A stretch of DNA of 64,000 nucleotides. Origin: Luteimonas sp. YGD11-2. GTDB lineage: Bacteria > Pseudomonadota > Gammaproteobacteria > Xanthomonadales > Xanthomonadaceae. The notes beneath the pieces were generated by a model. It saw only the letters and a program-made list of their open reading frames with translations, was not told the DNA's origin and did no database searches. The stretch lies in the NCBI RefSeq assembly GCF_004118975.1, contig NZ_CP035376.1:682001-746000 (forward strand), in the 5' to 3' direction. This document shows, piece by piece, positions 27,157 through 34,990 of this stretch. A program made the position numbers and the translations under genes. Each line of letters opens with the position of its first letter. Positions within the stretch are counted from its first letter, which is position 1.

Positions 27157-28068
27157 TTACAACCGGTCCAGCCACCCGTAGCAGTCCGGCGTGCTGCCGT
27201 CGAACAGGCCGAAATAGAGCCCCTGCAGCTGCCGCGTCACCGGCCCGACCCGGCCATCGCCGACGGCACGCCCATCGACCGAGCGGATCGGGGTGATCTC
27301 CGCGGCCGTGCCGCACATGAAGAGTTCGTCGCACAGGTACAGGTATTCGCGCGGCAGGTCGCGCTCGACGATCTCCAGCCCGGCGTCGCGGGCCAGCGTG
27401 ATCAGCGTATGGCGGGTGATGCCGTTGAGCAGCGCGGCGCTGACCGGCGGCGTATGCAGCACGCCGTCGAAGACCAGGAACAGGTTCTCGCCGGCGCCTT
27501 CCGACAGCAGCCCGGTGGATGCCAGCGCGATACCCTCGCCAAAGCCCAGCCGGCGCGCCTCGCGCGCGACCAGCTGCCCGGAAAGATAGTTGCCGCCCGC
27601 CTTGGCACCGGCCGGAATGGTGTTGGGCGCGAAGCGCTGCCAGCTCGACACGCAGGCATCGATGCCGGTCTCCAGCACGCCTTCGCCGAGGTACGCGCCC
27701 CAGGGCCACGCACCGATGGCCATGTCCACCGGCGTCTCCGCCGACAGGCCGAAGCCGCCCAGCCCGCGGAATGCCACCGGGCGGATGTATGCACTATCCA
27801 GACGGTTGCGCCGCAGCACCTCGCGGGTCGCCTCGTTGAGCGTGTCGAGGTCGTAGGGAATGTCGATCTCGTGGATCTTCGCCGAGGCGTACAGGCGCCG
27901 GTTGTGGTCGGCGAGGCGGAAGATCGCGGTGCCGCCGGGCGTGCGGTAGGCGCGGATGCCCTCGAACACCGACGAGCCGTAATGCAGCGCATGCGCCATC
28001 ACATGGGTGGTGGCCTCGGCCCACGGCTTGATCGTGCCGTTGTGCCAGATCCATTCGGGATACTGCAT
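27157..28068 (-). CDS. ilvE: Branched-chain amino acid aminotransferase
   Basis: This 303-residue class IV PLP enzyme makes or degrades Leu, Ile and Val by transamination with 2-oxoglutarate. ALHYGSSVFEGIRAY, the PLP-lysine region NTIPAGAKAGGNYL and ELFMCGTAAEITPI match IlvE. The start at 28068 (MQYPEWIWHNG) has GAGG nine bases upstream; ATG 28098 is in frame but has no ribosome site. Length agrees with Xanthomonas homologues as I remember them. Confidence 0.93.
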   Translation of the reverse strand: MQYPEWIWHNGTIKPWAEATTHVMAHALHYGSSVFEGIRAYRTPGGTAIFRLADHNRRLYASAKIHEIDIPYDLDTLNEATREVLRRNRLDSAYIRPVAFRGLGGFGLSAETPVDMAIGAWPWGAYLGEGVLETGIDACVSSWQRFAPNTIPAGAKAGGNYLSGQLVAREARRLGFGEGIALASTGLLSEGAGENLFLVFDGVLHTPPVSAALLNGITRHTLITLARDAGLEIVERDLPREYLYLCDELFMCGTAAEITPIRSVDGRAVGDGRVGPVTRQLQGLYFGLFDGSTPDCYGWLDRL

Positions 28069-28141
28069 GCGCGCGACCTCGGCGGGGCGGAAAGTCATTC
28101 TGGCAGACCGTCGGGACGCGCGCCTGGGCAGCCCCGGTGAT

Positions 28142-28744
28142 CTACAGGCTCACCCACCAGCAGCCCATATGCCGGCGCAGGCCGAGCACGGTGCTGCGCG
28201 GGGTGATGCGATCCCCCACGGTCTGTTCCAACCGCAACCCCACCGGACGCCGCCGCGCCGCAGCTGCGGTCGCCAGCGGCGGGGTCGCCCGGGATGGAAA
28301 CGTGGACCCGCTGTATTCGGCCGAGGGAGCGGATGCGGGCGCCGTGGCCTGCGCCTGCACCGGCACGATCTGCACCAGCGGCCGCTGCACGATCACCTCG
28401 AGGCGATCCATCACGTTGTGGCCGTTGCGATGCGATACGCCCGCGAAGTGGTAGACGCCGGCCAGCCGGTTGACGTCGCGGCTGTCGATGGCGGTGCCGA
28501 CCTCGTGCATCAGGTCCTGCACGTTGCGAGGGCAGCCGCGATACGCACGCGGGGCCGGGCCGGGCGCGGCACCGCGCTGCGGCGTGGAGACCGCGCCGAC
28601 GTCGCTGCAGCGGCGGTCGGTATAGATGGTGGTGCCATCCGCGCCGGTGCAGCGGTTGATCGACTGCGCGTACGCCGGCGCGATGGCCGGGGCCCCCGTC
28701 AGGGTGGCGGCCAGAAACGCAAGGAGGGCGGAAGGACGGCGCAT
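28142..28744 (-). CDS. Secreted DUF4124-like protein of unknown function
   Basis: The 200-residue product begins with a signal peptide (MRRPSALLAFLAATL, then AYAQS as a likely cleavage site). The mature protein opens with INRCTGADGTTIYTDRRC, a small two-cysteine domain of the DUF4124 type seen in many periplasmic proteins. The rest is proline/alanine-rich with a basic C-terminal part. The start at 28744 is the only one that leaves a proper signal peptide. No catalytic motif was seen. It lies between ilvE and metF, all on the minus strand, but is probably transcribed alone. Confidence 0.65.
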   Translation of the reverse strand: MRRPSALLAFLAATLTGAPAIAPAYAQSINRCTGADGTTIYTDRRCSDVGAVSTPQRGAAPGPAPRAYRGCPRNVQDLMHEVGTAIDSRDVNRLAGVYHFAGVSHRNGHNVMDRLEVIVQRPLVQIVPVQAQATAPASAPSAEYSGSTFPSRATPPLATAAAARRRPVGLRLEQTVGDRITPRSTVLGLRRHMGCWWVSL

Positions 28745-28869
28745 CCGCGGGAAGCGTAACGCGGGGAGGGGAGTGCGGCCATGCGCCTGGCGACGTGAGC
28801 GCGCGCGGCCCGGGCACACCCCCTGGCGGGTACTCGCTTCCCGCGTATGGACGGTGGCCACAGGCCGGG

Positions 28870-29694
28870 TCAGCACAGGCGCGCGAGTACCGCCTGCGTC
28901 GGGCGCGCCAGGTTGAGTGCATAGAAATGCAGCCCCGGCGCGCCACCGTCGACCAGGCGCTGACACAGGCGAGCCACCAGGTCGGCGCCGAACTCGCGGA
29001 TGGCGTCGGCGTCGTCACCGTAGCCCTGCATGCGGCGGGTGATCCAGCGCGGGATCTCCGCACCGCAGGACTCCGAGAACCGCCGAAGCTGCGAGAAGTT
29101 CGCGATCGGCATCACCCCGGGCACGATCGGCACGTCCACGCCCAGCCTGCGGGCATCGTCGACGAACTGGAAGTAGGCGTCGGCGTTGTAGAAGTACTGC
29201 GTGATCGCGCCGTTGGCGCCGGCATCGACCTTGGCCTTGAAGTTGCGCAGGTCGAGGTGCGCGTCGTCCGCCTGCGGGTGGGTCTCGGGGTAGCAGGCCA
29301 CCTCGATATGGAAGTGGTCGCCGGTTTCATCGCGGATGAACGCCACCAGGTCAGCGGCATAGCGCAGTTCGCCCGCATGGCCCATGCCCGACGGCATGTC
29401 GCCACGCAGTGCCACCAGCCGGCGGCAGCCGATCGCGCGGTAGAGCTTCAGGAGCTCGCGGATCTCCTCGCGCGTGCCGCCCACGCACGACAGGTGCGGA
29501 GCGGCCTCGAAGCCATGCTCCTGGCGCAGCCTGCGCACGGTTTCGGGGGTGTAGCTCAGGGTCGAGCCGCCGGCGCCGAAGGTGCACGACACGTACTCCG
29601 GTCCGTGCGCCTTCAGCCTGCGCGCGGTGCGGTCGAGCTGCTCGCGCTGTTCGTCGGTCTTGGGCGGGTAGAACTCGAAGCTGAGCGGGATCAT
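28870..29694 (-). CDS. metF: 5,10-methylenetetrahydrofolate reductase
   Basis: The 274-residue flavoprotein reduces methylene-THF to methyl-THF for methionine synthesis. SFEFYPPKTD has the catalytic Glu, and CTFGAGGSTL, ALRGDMPSGM and QYFYNADAYFQFVDD are family motifs. It is part of the methyl cycle with ahcY and metK elsewhere in the window, though not in one operon. No SAH or SAM riboswitch was recognised in the short region upstream of this gene. Confidence 0.95.
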   Translation of the reverse strand: MIPLSFEFYPPKTDEQREQLDRTARRLKAHGPEYVSCTFGAGGSTLSYTPETVRRLRQEHGFEAAPHLSCVGGTREEIRELLKLYRAIGCRRLVALRGDMPSGMGHAGELRYAADLVAFIRDETGDHFHIEVACYPETHPQADDAHLDLRNFKAKVDAGANGAITQYFYNADAYFQFVDDARRLGVDVPIVPGVMPIANFSQLRRFSESCGAEIPRWITRRMQGYGDDADAIREFGADLVARLCQRLVDGGAPGLHFYALNLARPTQAVLARLC

Positions 29695-29757
29695 CGCGGC
29701 GACTGTCGTGGCGTCGCCGCAGTCTATCTCTTTATCGCGATGAATGTGGTGAGCCGC

Positions 29758-30081
29758 TCAGCCGGCGTGCCCCGCGTCGTGGCGGCTGCCGCCGCGGCAA
29801 TGCGGCGAGTCCGGCACCGCGCCTTCGCGCGCGTCCCACTCCTGTGGCGTCCATGCATGCAGGGCGAGCGCATGGATCTCCTGCATCAGCCCGCCCAGGA
29901 CGCCGTAGACCTTCTGGTGGCGCTGCACCGCGCGCAGGCCGGCGAACGCGTCGCTGACGATGACGGCCTTGTAGTGCGTCTGCGTGCCGCGACTGTGCAT
30001 GTGGCTTTCGTCGAGCAGCTCGAGATGGCGGGGCTCCAGCACCTGCAGCGCGGTGCGCAGGCGGTCGATGGTGAGTGTCAT
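29758..30081 (-). CDS. bolA: BolA-family protein
   Basis: The 107-residue protein has the BolA fold signature LELLDESHMHSRGTQTHYKAVIVSD followed (in shorter pieces) by FAGLRAVQRHQKVYGVLGGL and IHALALHAWTPQEW. BolA proteins bind monothiol glutaredoxin through Fe-S clusters and affect cell shape and stress response. The C-terminus is extended by about 15 His/Gly-rich residues. The start at 30081 (MTLTIDRLRTA) is the family start. Divergent from the DUF3228 gene, with a 94-base gap. Confidence 0.88.
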   Translation of the reverse strand: MTLTIDRLRTALQVLEPRHLELLDESHMHSRGTQTHYKAVIVSDAFAGLRAVQRHQKVYGVLGGLMQEIHALALHAWTPQEWDAREGAVPDSPHCRGGSRHDAGHAG

Positions 30082-30175
30082 GGCGATGGCACGATGCGGG
30101 GTGCCCGATGATGCCATGGCGGTCGCGGGGGCCACGATGCAGCGGCTACCCTCCGGGTTTTCGCCGAGCATCCGC

Positions 30176-30733
30176 ATGTCCATCGTCCTTACCCCGTTCG
30201 CCCGCGCGCGGCTGTTCCCGTCGCCGGTGCGTGCCAACACCATCCAGGATTGCAGCGCCGGGGAATTCGAGCGCCGCCTCAACAGCGAAACACCCGAGCG
30301 CGTGCTGCCGGGCTATGCGCCGTTCTGCCAGCTGCATGTGCACGCGAACTGGACGTCCACGCGCTGCCTCACCGTGCCGATCACCGATGCCAACCGCCAC
30401 CGGCTGCGCTCGGCCTACGAGGCGCGCACGCGCGAGGAACTGCCGGTGCTGGTGCGCTGGTTCGAGGGCGTGGAGGCGCCGGTTGCGCGCTGGCTCATCC
30501 CCATCCTCTACAGCCGCGAGCAGCTGGCCAGGGAAGGCGCGGCGATCGACGCCGACTGGGGCGTCGTCGGCTGCCTGTACACGATGGAGCCGGAAGAGAT
30601 CCCGATGGCGCCGATCACGATGATGCGCAACGCGCTCGGCGTGGAGGAGGGCGGTTCGGGCATTGCGCTGGATCGCGACGCCTATCGCCGTGCAGTGGAT
30701 TTCTGGGAGCGAAACGCCAACTGGCGTCCCTGA
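30176..30733 (+). CDS. DUF3228 family protein
   Basis: The 185-residue soluble protein fits the DUF3228 family as I recall it: VLPGYAPFCQLHVHAN, TVPITDANRHRLRSAYEAR, LPVLVRWFEGVEAPVA and CLYTMEPEEIPMAPITMMRNALG. No function is known for this family and no catalytic triad is evident. The start at 30176 is the first ATG after the overlapping in-frame leader. It is followed, about 120 bases later, by the alcohol dehydrogenase gene. Confidence 0.75.
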   Translation: MSIVLTPFARARLFPSPVRANTIQDCSAGEFERRLNSETPERVLPGYAPFCQLHVHANWTSTRCLTVPITDANRHRLRSAYEARTREELPVLVRWFEGVEAPVARWLIPILYSREQLAREGAAIDADWGVVGCLYTMEPEEIPMAPITMMRNALGVEEGGSGIALDRDAYRRAVDFWERNANWRP

Positions 30734-30852
30734 ACGCGCCGCCTCCACGCAATCACGACATCCTCCACGCGCTGCGTTCACGGCTCTCGCGAGAAGGTCG
30801 GAAACCACGCCGGATCCGTCCGGCGCTTCCGACCCCCACCGGAGACCTGTCC

Positions 30853-32013
30853 ATGCTGGCCACCACCTACCGGCGCCCGCGCACGATGCGCATTGCCCAC
30901 GTCGCCGAGCCCGAGATCGAACATCCCAACGACGCGATCATCCGCGTCACCCGCAGCTGCATCTGCGGTTCCGACATCCACATCTACAACGGCCTGGTGC
31001 CCGATACACGGGTCGGCCAGATCATCGGCCACGAGTTCACCGGCGTGGTGGAAGAAGTCGGCCCGTCGGTACAGAACCTCAAGGTGGGTGATCGCGTGCT
31101 GGTGCCATTCAACATCTTCTGCGGCAGCTGCTATTTCTGCCAGAAGGAGCTGTACGGCAACTGCCACAACGTCAACTCGCAGGCCAGCGCGATGGGTGGC
31201 TTCTATGGCTATACCCACACGGCCGGCGGCTACGACGGTGGCCAGGCCGAGTACGTGCGCGTGCCGTTCGCCGATGTCGGGCCGACGGTGATCCCCGACG
31301 ACATCCACATCGAGGACGCGGTGCTGCTGACCGATGCCTTCCCCACCGGCTACCAGGCCGCGGAGATGGGCAGCATCCGCGAGGGCGACACCGTGGTCGT
31401 GTTCGGTGCCGGCCCGGTCGGCCTGTTCGCGGCCAAGAGCGCGTGGTTCTTCGGCGCCGGCCGGGTGATCGTGGTCGACTGCGAGGACTACCGCCTGGAG
31501 TTCGCCAAGAAGTTCGCCCACTGCGAGACGGTGAACTTCCGCGAGGTCGACGACATGGCCACGCATCTGAAGAAGATGACCGACTGGCTGGGCGCCGACG
31601 TGTGCATCGACGCGGTCGGTTGCGACGCCACCGGCAGCGCGTTCCACAGCGTCACCGGCAAGGTGATGATGCTGCAGGGCGGCTCGCCCATCGCCTTGCA
31701 CTGGGCCATCAACAGCGCACGCAAGGGCGGGCGCATCTCGATCGTCGGCGTGTACGGGCCGACCTTCAACATGATTCCGATCGGCAATGCGATGAACAAG
31801 GGCCTGACCCTGCGCATGAACCAGGCCAGCGTGAAGCGTCATCTGCCGCGGCTGATCGAGCACATCCGCGCCGGGCACATCTCCCCGCGCGAGATCATCA
31901 CCCACCGCATTCCGCTCGAGGACGTGGCCGATGGCTACGACATTTTCGTCAACAAGCGCGACAACTGCATCAAGCCGGTGCTGATCCCGCCGTCCGCGCG
32001 CGGGGCGGCGTGA
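30853..32013 (+). CDS. Zinc-dependent alcohol dehydrogenase (MDR family)
   Basis: The 386-residue medium-chain dehydrogenase has catalytic-zinc ligands Cys/His in CICGSDIHIYNG and IIGHEFTG, the structural-zinc cysteines in CGSCYFCQKELYGNC, and the NAD-binding GAGPVGLFAAKSA. It resembles glutathione-independent formaldehyde dehydrogenase-like enzymes. The start at 30853 has GGAG upstream. The next gene starts within its stop (TGATG), so the two are probably co-translated. Confidence 0.88.
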   Translation: MLATTYRRPRTMRIAHVAEPEIEHPNDAIIRVTRSCICGSDIHIYNGLVPDTRVGQIIGHEFTGVVEEVGPSVQNLKVGDRVLVPFNIFCGSCYFCQKELYGNCHNVNSQASAMGGFYGYTHTAGGYDGGQAEYVRVPFADVGPTVIPDDIHIEDAVLLTDAFPTGYQAAEMGSIREGDTVVVFGAGPVGLFAAKSAWFFGAGRVIVVDCEDYRLEFAKKFAHCETVNFREVDDMATHLKKMTDWLGADVCIDAVGCDATGSAFHSVTGKVMMLQGGSPIALHWAINSARKGGRISIVGVYGPTFNMIPIGNAMNKGLTLRMNQASVKRHLPRLIEHIRAGHISPREIITHRIPLEDVADGYDIFVNKRDNCIKPVLIPPSARGAA

Positions 32014-32450
32014 TGGCCGGCAACGAACGGGAGACGACCATGGATAACGCAAGCAAGTTCGCCCATATCCCCGGCTGGGGTGCAGACCTGGCGCGTGAGA
32101 ACCGTCCTGCGGTACCGATGGAGCGCACGCCGCCGCGGCTCGACGTGCCGTGGAGCGATCCGCCGCCGCAGCAACCGCGGACGGTCGAGATCCTGAAGTC
32201 GGTGGAGCGGCCGGAGCATTCGCGCACGTTCGGCACCCGTCTGCCGCCGAAGGGTCTGAGCGGCGTGATCCGACGTGCCGCCTTCAAGCGCAGTGAGAAC
32301 GACATCGGCCACTGGCTGATGCTGATGGCCGCCGACCGCGTCAACGTGGTCGAGGGACTTTGCGAGGACGTGCGCCACAACCCGGGCAAGGCGCTGGCCG
32401 TGGGCGCGGGCGCTGCGCTGGTCGCGTGGTGGCTGTTGCGCGACGACTGA
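32013..32450 (+). CDS. Small hypothetical protein with a C-terminal membrane segment
   Basis: The 145-residue protein has a proline-rich N-terminal half (PWSDPPPQQPRT) and ends in a hydrophobic stretch ALAVGAGAALVAWWLL followed by charged residues. It looks like a tail-anchored or single-span inner-membrane protein. I recognise no family. The start overlaps the dehydrogenase stop; ATG 32040 (MDNASK) is an alternative. Coupling to the dehydrogenase suggests a related role, unknown at present. Confidence 0.65.
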   Translation: MAGNERETTMDNASKFAHIPGWGADLARENRPAVPMERTPPRLDVPWSDPPPQQPRTVEILKSVERPEHSRTFGTRLPPKGLSGVIRRAAFKRSENDIGHWLMLMAADRVNVVEGLCEDVRHNPGKALAVGAGAALVAWWLLRDD

Positions 32451-32472
32451 GGCTGTCTACGCGATGCCACCC

Positions 32473-32510
32473 CTGGACGTCCCGCCCGCGAAGGCGGGAG
32501 TCCATGGACG
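32473..32510. repeat. Palindromic intergenic repeat
   Basis: TGGACGTCCCGCC and GGCGGGAGTCCATG face each other around a CGCGAA loop, giving a hairpin between the hypothetical gene and ahcY. It resembles the hairpin in the etfB-etfA gap and is probably the same class of dispersed repeat. Confidence 0.55.
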
Positions 32511-32586
32511 TAAACGCGGACCGGAAGGTAGCGTCCTCCTGCGCTCAAGCGGATGACCGGAGCAGGAACAACTGTTGGACTGGAAC

Positions 32587-32617
32587 GAAAACGGGCGCCG
32601 CGAGGCGCCCGTTTCCG
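32587..32617. terminator. Bidirectional terminator between the hypothetical gene and ahcY
   Basis: ACGGGCGCC (32591-32599) pairs with GGCGCCCGT (32604-32612) around a short loop. On the minus strand the stem is followed by TTTTCG, so it fits the end of ahcY best; it may serve the plus-strand gene as well. Confidence 0.85.
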
Positions 32618-32637
32618 TATCCACCGTAGCGGGCAGA

Positions 32638-34095
32638 TCAGTAGCGGTAATGATCCGGCTTGAACGGACCTTCCACCGGCACGCCGATGTAGTCGGCCTG
32701 TTCCTTGCTCAGCCTGGTCAGCTTCACGCCGATCTTCTCGAGGTGCAGGCGCGCCACTTCCTCGTCGAGGTGCTTGGGTAGCAGGTAGACCTTCTTCTCG
32801 TACGTGTCGCGGTTGGCCCACAGGTCGATCTGCGCCAGCGTCTGGTTGGCGAACGAGTTCGACATCACGAAGCTCGGGTGGCCGGTGGCGCAACCGAGGT
32901 TCACCAGGCGACCCTCGGCAAGCAGGAAGATGCTGTTGCCATTGGCGAAGGTGAACTTGTCCACCTGCGGCTTGATGTTGGTGCGCGTGGCGCCCGAGTT
33001 GTACAGCGCGTCGACCTGGATCTCGTTGTCGAAGTGGCCGATGTTGCAGACGATCGCCTGGTCCTTCATCGCCTGCATGTGCTCGAGGCGGATGATGTCC
33101 TTGTTGCCGGTGGTGGTGACATAGATGTCGCCGCGGCCGAGGGTGTCCTCGATCGTGGTGACCTCGTAGCCTTCCATCGCCGCCTGCAGGGCGCAGATCG
33201 GGTCGATCTCGGTGACGATCACGCGGGCGCCGTAGGCGCGCAGCGAGGCCGCCGAACCCTTGCCCACGTCGCCGTAGCCGCAGACCACCGCGACCTTGCC
33301 GGCCAGCATCACGTCCATTGCGCGCTTCAGGCCATCGGCTAGCGACTCGCGGCAGCCGTAGAGGTTGTCGAACTTCGACTTGGTGACCGAGTCGTTGACG
33401 TTGATCGCCGGGATCAGCAGCTTCTGCTCTTGGGCGAGCTGGTACAGGCGGTGCACGCCGGTAGTGGTCTCCTCGGAGACGCCCTTCCACTCGGCGACGG
33501 TACGGGTCCAGAAGTCGGGACGCTCGCTGCGCACGCGCTTGAGCAGGTTCTTGATCACCTGTTCCTCGTGGCTGCCCGCCGGGGCGTTGACCCAGCTCTC
33601 GTCACCCTGCTCGAGCTCGTAGCCCTTGTGGATGAGCAGGGTCACGTCGCCGCCATCGTCGACGACCAGTTCCGGGCCGATCAGGCCGCCCTTGCCGTCG
33701 GGGAACGAGAGCGCCTCGAGCGTGCAGTCCCAGTATTCCTCCAGCGTCTCGCCCTTCCAGGCGAACACCGGGGTGCCGGTGGCGGCGATCGCCGCGGCGG
33801 CATGGTCCTGGGTCGAGAAGATGTTGCACGAGGCCCAGCGCACGTCGGCGCCGATATCCTTCAGCGTCTCGATCAGCACCGCGGTCTGGATGGTCATGTG
33901 CAGCGAGCCGGTCACGCGCACGCCCTTGAGCGGCGCCTCGGCGGCATGCTTGCGGCGGATCGACATCAGGCCCGGCATCTCGTGCTCGGCGATATCGATC
34001 TCCTTGCGGCCCCAGTCGGCCAGGGAGATGTCGGCGACCTTGTAGTCACCCTCGGTGGAGAACCGGCGCGCGTCCGGCTTGATCTGTGCGTTCAT
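32638..34095 (-). CDS. ahcY: Adenosylhomocysteinase
   Basis: The 485-residue enzyme hydrolyses S-adenosylhomocysteine to adenosine and homocysteine, relieving inhibition of methyltransferases. Seen in order are [29 protein letters not shown], the NAD-binding [12 protein letters not shown], and the C-terminal KPDHYRY that closes the NAD site of the partner subunit. Length matches bacterial SAHH with the extra inserted loop. It is preceded by an SAH riboswitch at about 34165-34248, so expression should rise when its substrate accumulates. Confidence 0.97.
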   Translation of the reverse strand: MNAQIKPDARRFSTEGDYKVADISLADWGRKEIDIAEHEMPGLMSIRRKHAAEAPLKGVRVTGSLHMTIQTAVLIETLKDIGADVRWASCNIFSTQDHAAAAIAATGTPVFAWKGETLEEYWDCTLEALSFPDGKGGLIGPELVVDDGGDVTLLIHKGYELEQGDESWVNAPAGSHEEQVIKNLLKRVRSERPDFWTRTVAEWKGVSEETTTGVHRLYQLAQEQKLLIPAINVNDSVTKSKFDNLYGCRESLADGLKRAMDVMLAGKVAVVCGYGDVGKGSAASLRAYGARVIVTEIDPICALQAAMEGYEVTTIEDTLGRGDIYVTTTGNKDIIRLEHMQAMKDQAIVCNIGHFDNEIQVDALYNSGATRTNIKPQVDKFTFANGNSIFLLAEGRLVNLGCATGHPSFVMSNSFANQTLAQIDLWANRDTYEKKVYLLPKHLDEEVARLHLEKIGVKLTRLSKEQADYIGVPVEGPFKPDHYRY

Positions 34096-34162
34096 GGTGT
34101 GGCTCCGTCGTTAGGCATCGCAGTGCGATGCGCAATCGTCGGGCGCGGTTGTCGGGAAGCAT

Positions 34163-34250
34163 GTGGCGAGCCTGGCCGGATGCGCCGCATCGTCGATGCG
34201 GCCTCGCGGAGCAACCCGCGGATCCGGTCGCAGCGCCCCTCGCCACGGCC
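34163..34250 (-). promoter_or_regulatory. S-adenosylhomocysteine riboswitch (ahcY motif)
   Basis: Read on the minus strand, the leader holds GCGAGGGGCGCTGCGACC (from about 34248) and, about 65 bases later, GCCAGGCTCGCC (ending at 34165). These are the two conserved halves of the SAH riboswitch: the G-rich segment with CGCTGCGAC, and the GCCAGGCTCG strand that pairs back. The variable hairpin lies between them. The class turns on ahcY when SAH builds up, and the gene downstream is ahcY, which supports the call. A likely -10 TACAAT is at 34256-34261. Confidence 0.9.
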
Positions 34251-34419
34251 CGGGCATTGTAAACGCGCAGCGCACCGCTGCAGTCGTGCCGTGTCGGGTG
34301 CCGTACGGCCTGCGGTCATTTGCAGCGCGGAGTGCGCTCGCCGATCCGGGAGGCTGGCACGGCCCTGGAATCTCCCAGTGCGCCCAGAGCGGAGCCATGC
34401 GAAGCGTAGTGGGCCGCCA

Positions 34420-34509
34420 CGGTGCCCGATGCCGGGACACGCCGTGAATCCGTCCCTGGAGGCTTGTCGGCGCCATCCATGGCGCCGACAGTCCCGGCAT
34501 CGGGCACCG
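34420..34509. repeat. Palindromic repeat element, copy A
   Basis: Outer arms of 19 bases (34420-34438 and 34491-34509) are perfect inverted copies. They enclose a core of about 55 bases with a second, inner palindrome, TGTCGGCGCCATCCATGGCG, at its right side. The core is nearly identical, in opposite orientation, to that of copy B, while the arm sequences differ. Confidence 0.8.
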
Positions 34510-34707
34510 CGCCGTCCCTCCTTCACGACGCTGCGGCTGGCCGTAGAGCGGTTCGTCAGGGGCCCAAGCGGTGCTGCGACCTCGCGCAGCGAGGCGCGCA
34601 AGCCGGTCCAGGTTATCGCCACAGCCTGACAGCGGGACCCACAGTTAGTGGCAGCCATGGCCGCCGCACACGCTCTTTTTCCAGTTCGCCCTGACTTCGG
34701 CAGGGCG

Positions 34708-34803
34708 ATGCGGCGTTCCGCAGCGGGACTGTCGGCGCCATGGATGGCGCCGACAAGCCTCCATGGACGGATTCACGGCGTGTCCCGCTGTGGAATGCCG
34801 CGT
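34708..34803. repeat. Palindromic repeat element, copy B (inverted relative to A)
   Basis: The core matches copy A in inverted orientation with one clear substitution (CCATGG for CCCTGG). The arms (34708-34729 and about 34782-34803) differ from those of A but still pair with each other along about 23 positions. Three mismatches as DNA would be G-U pairs in a plus-strand transcript. Preserved pairing with changed sequence points to selection on structure. Confidence 0.75.
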
Positions 34804-34990
34804 CGACCCACCGCGCCGGCAGATCAACGCAGATCGGCTTAACCGCGATATCACTGCCGGCAGCGGAGGGCGCGCCCACGAACGCGATACGGAAGACGGA
34901 AGCCCGGCCTCCGCAATCCCATGACCAACCTCACGGGCCAGCGCCATTGGCCACCGGCTATCCTCGACGGTCGCCATTCCGGGACCCGAC

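Larger units (their letters stand above)
34251..34990. other. Gene-free region with two palindromic repeats
   Basis: Nearly 750 bases between the ahcY promoter and the S9 peptidase gene. It contains two copies of a long palindromic element described separately, and no open frame with protein-like sequence. Translations of the repeats (GLSAPSMAP-type strings) recur in several frames, which shows they are repeats and not genes. Confidence 0.6.
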
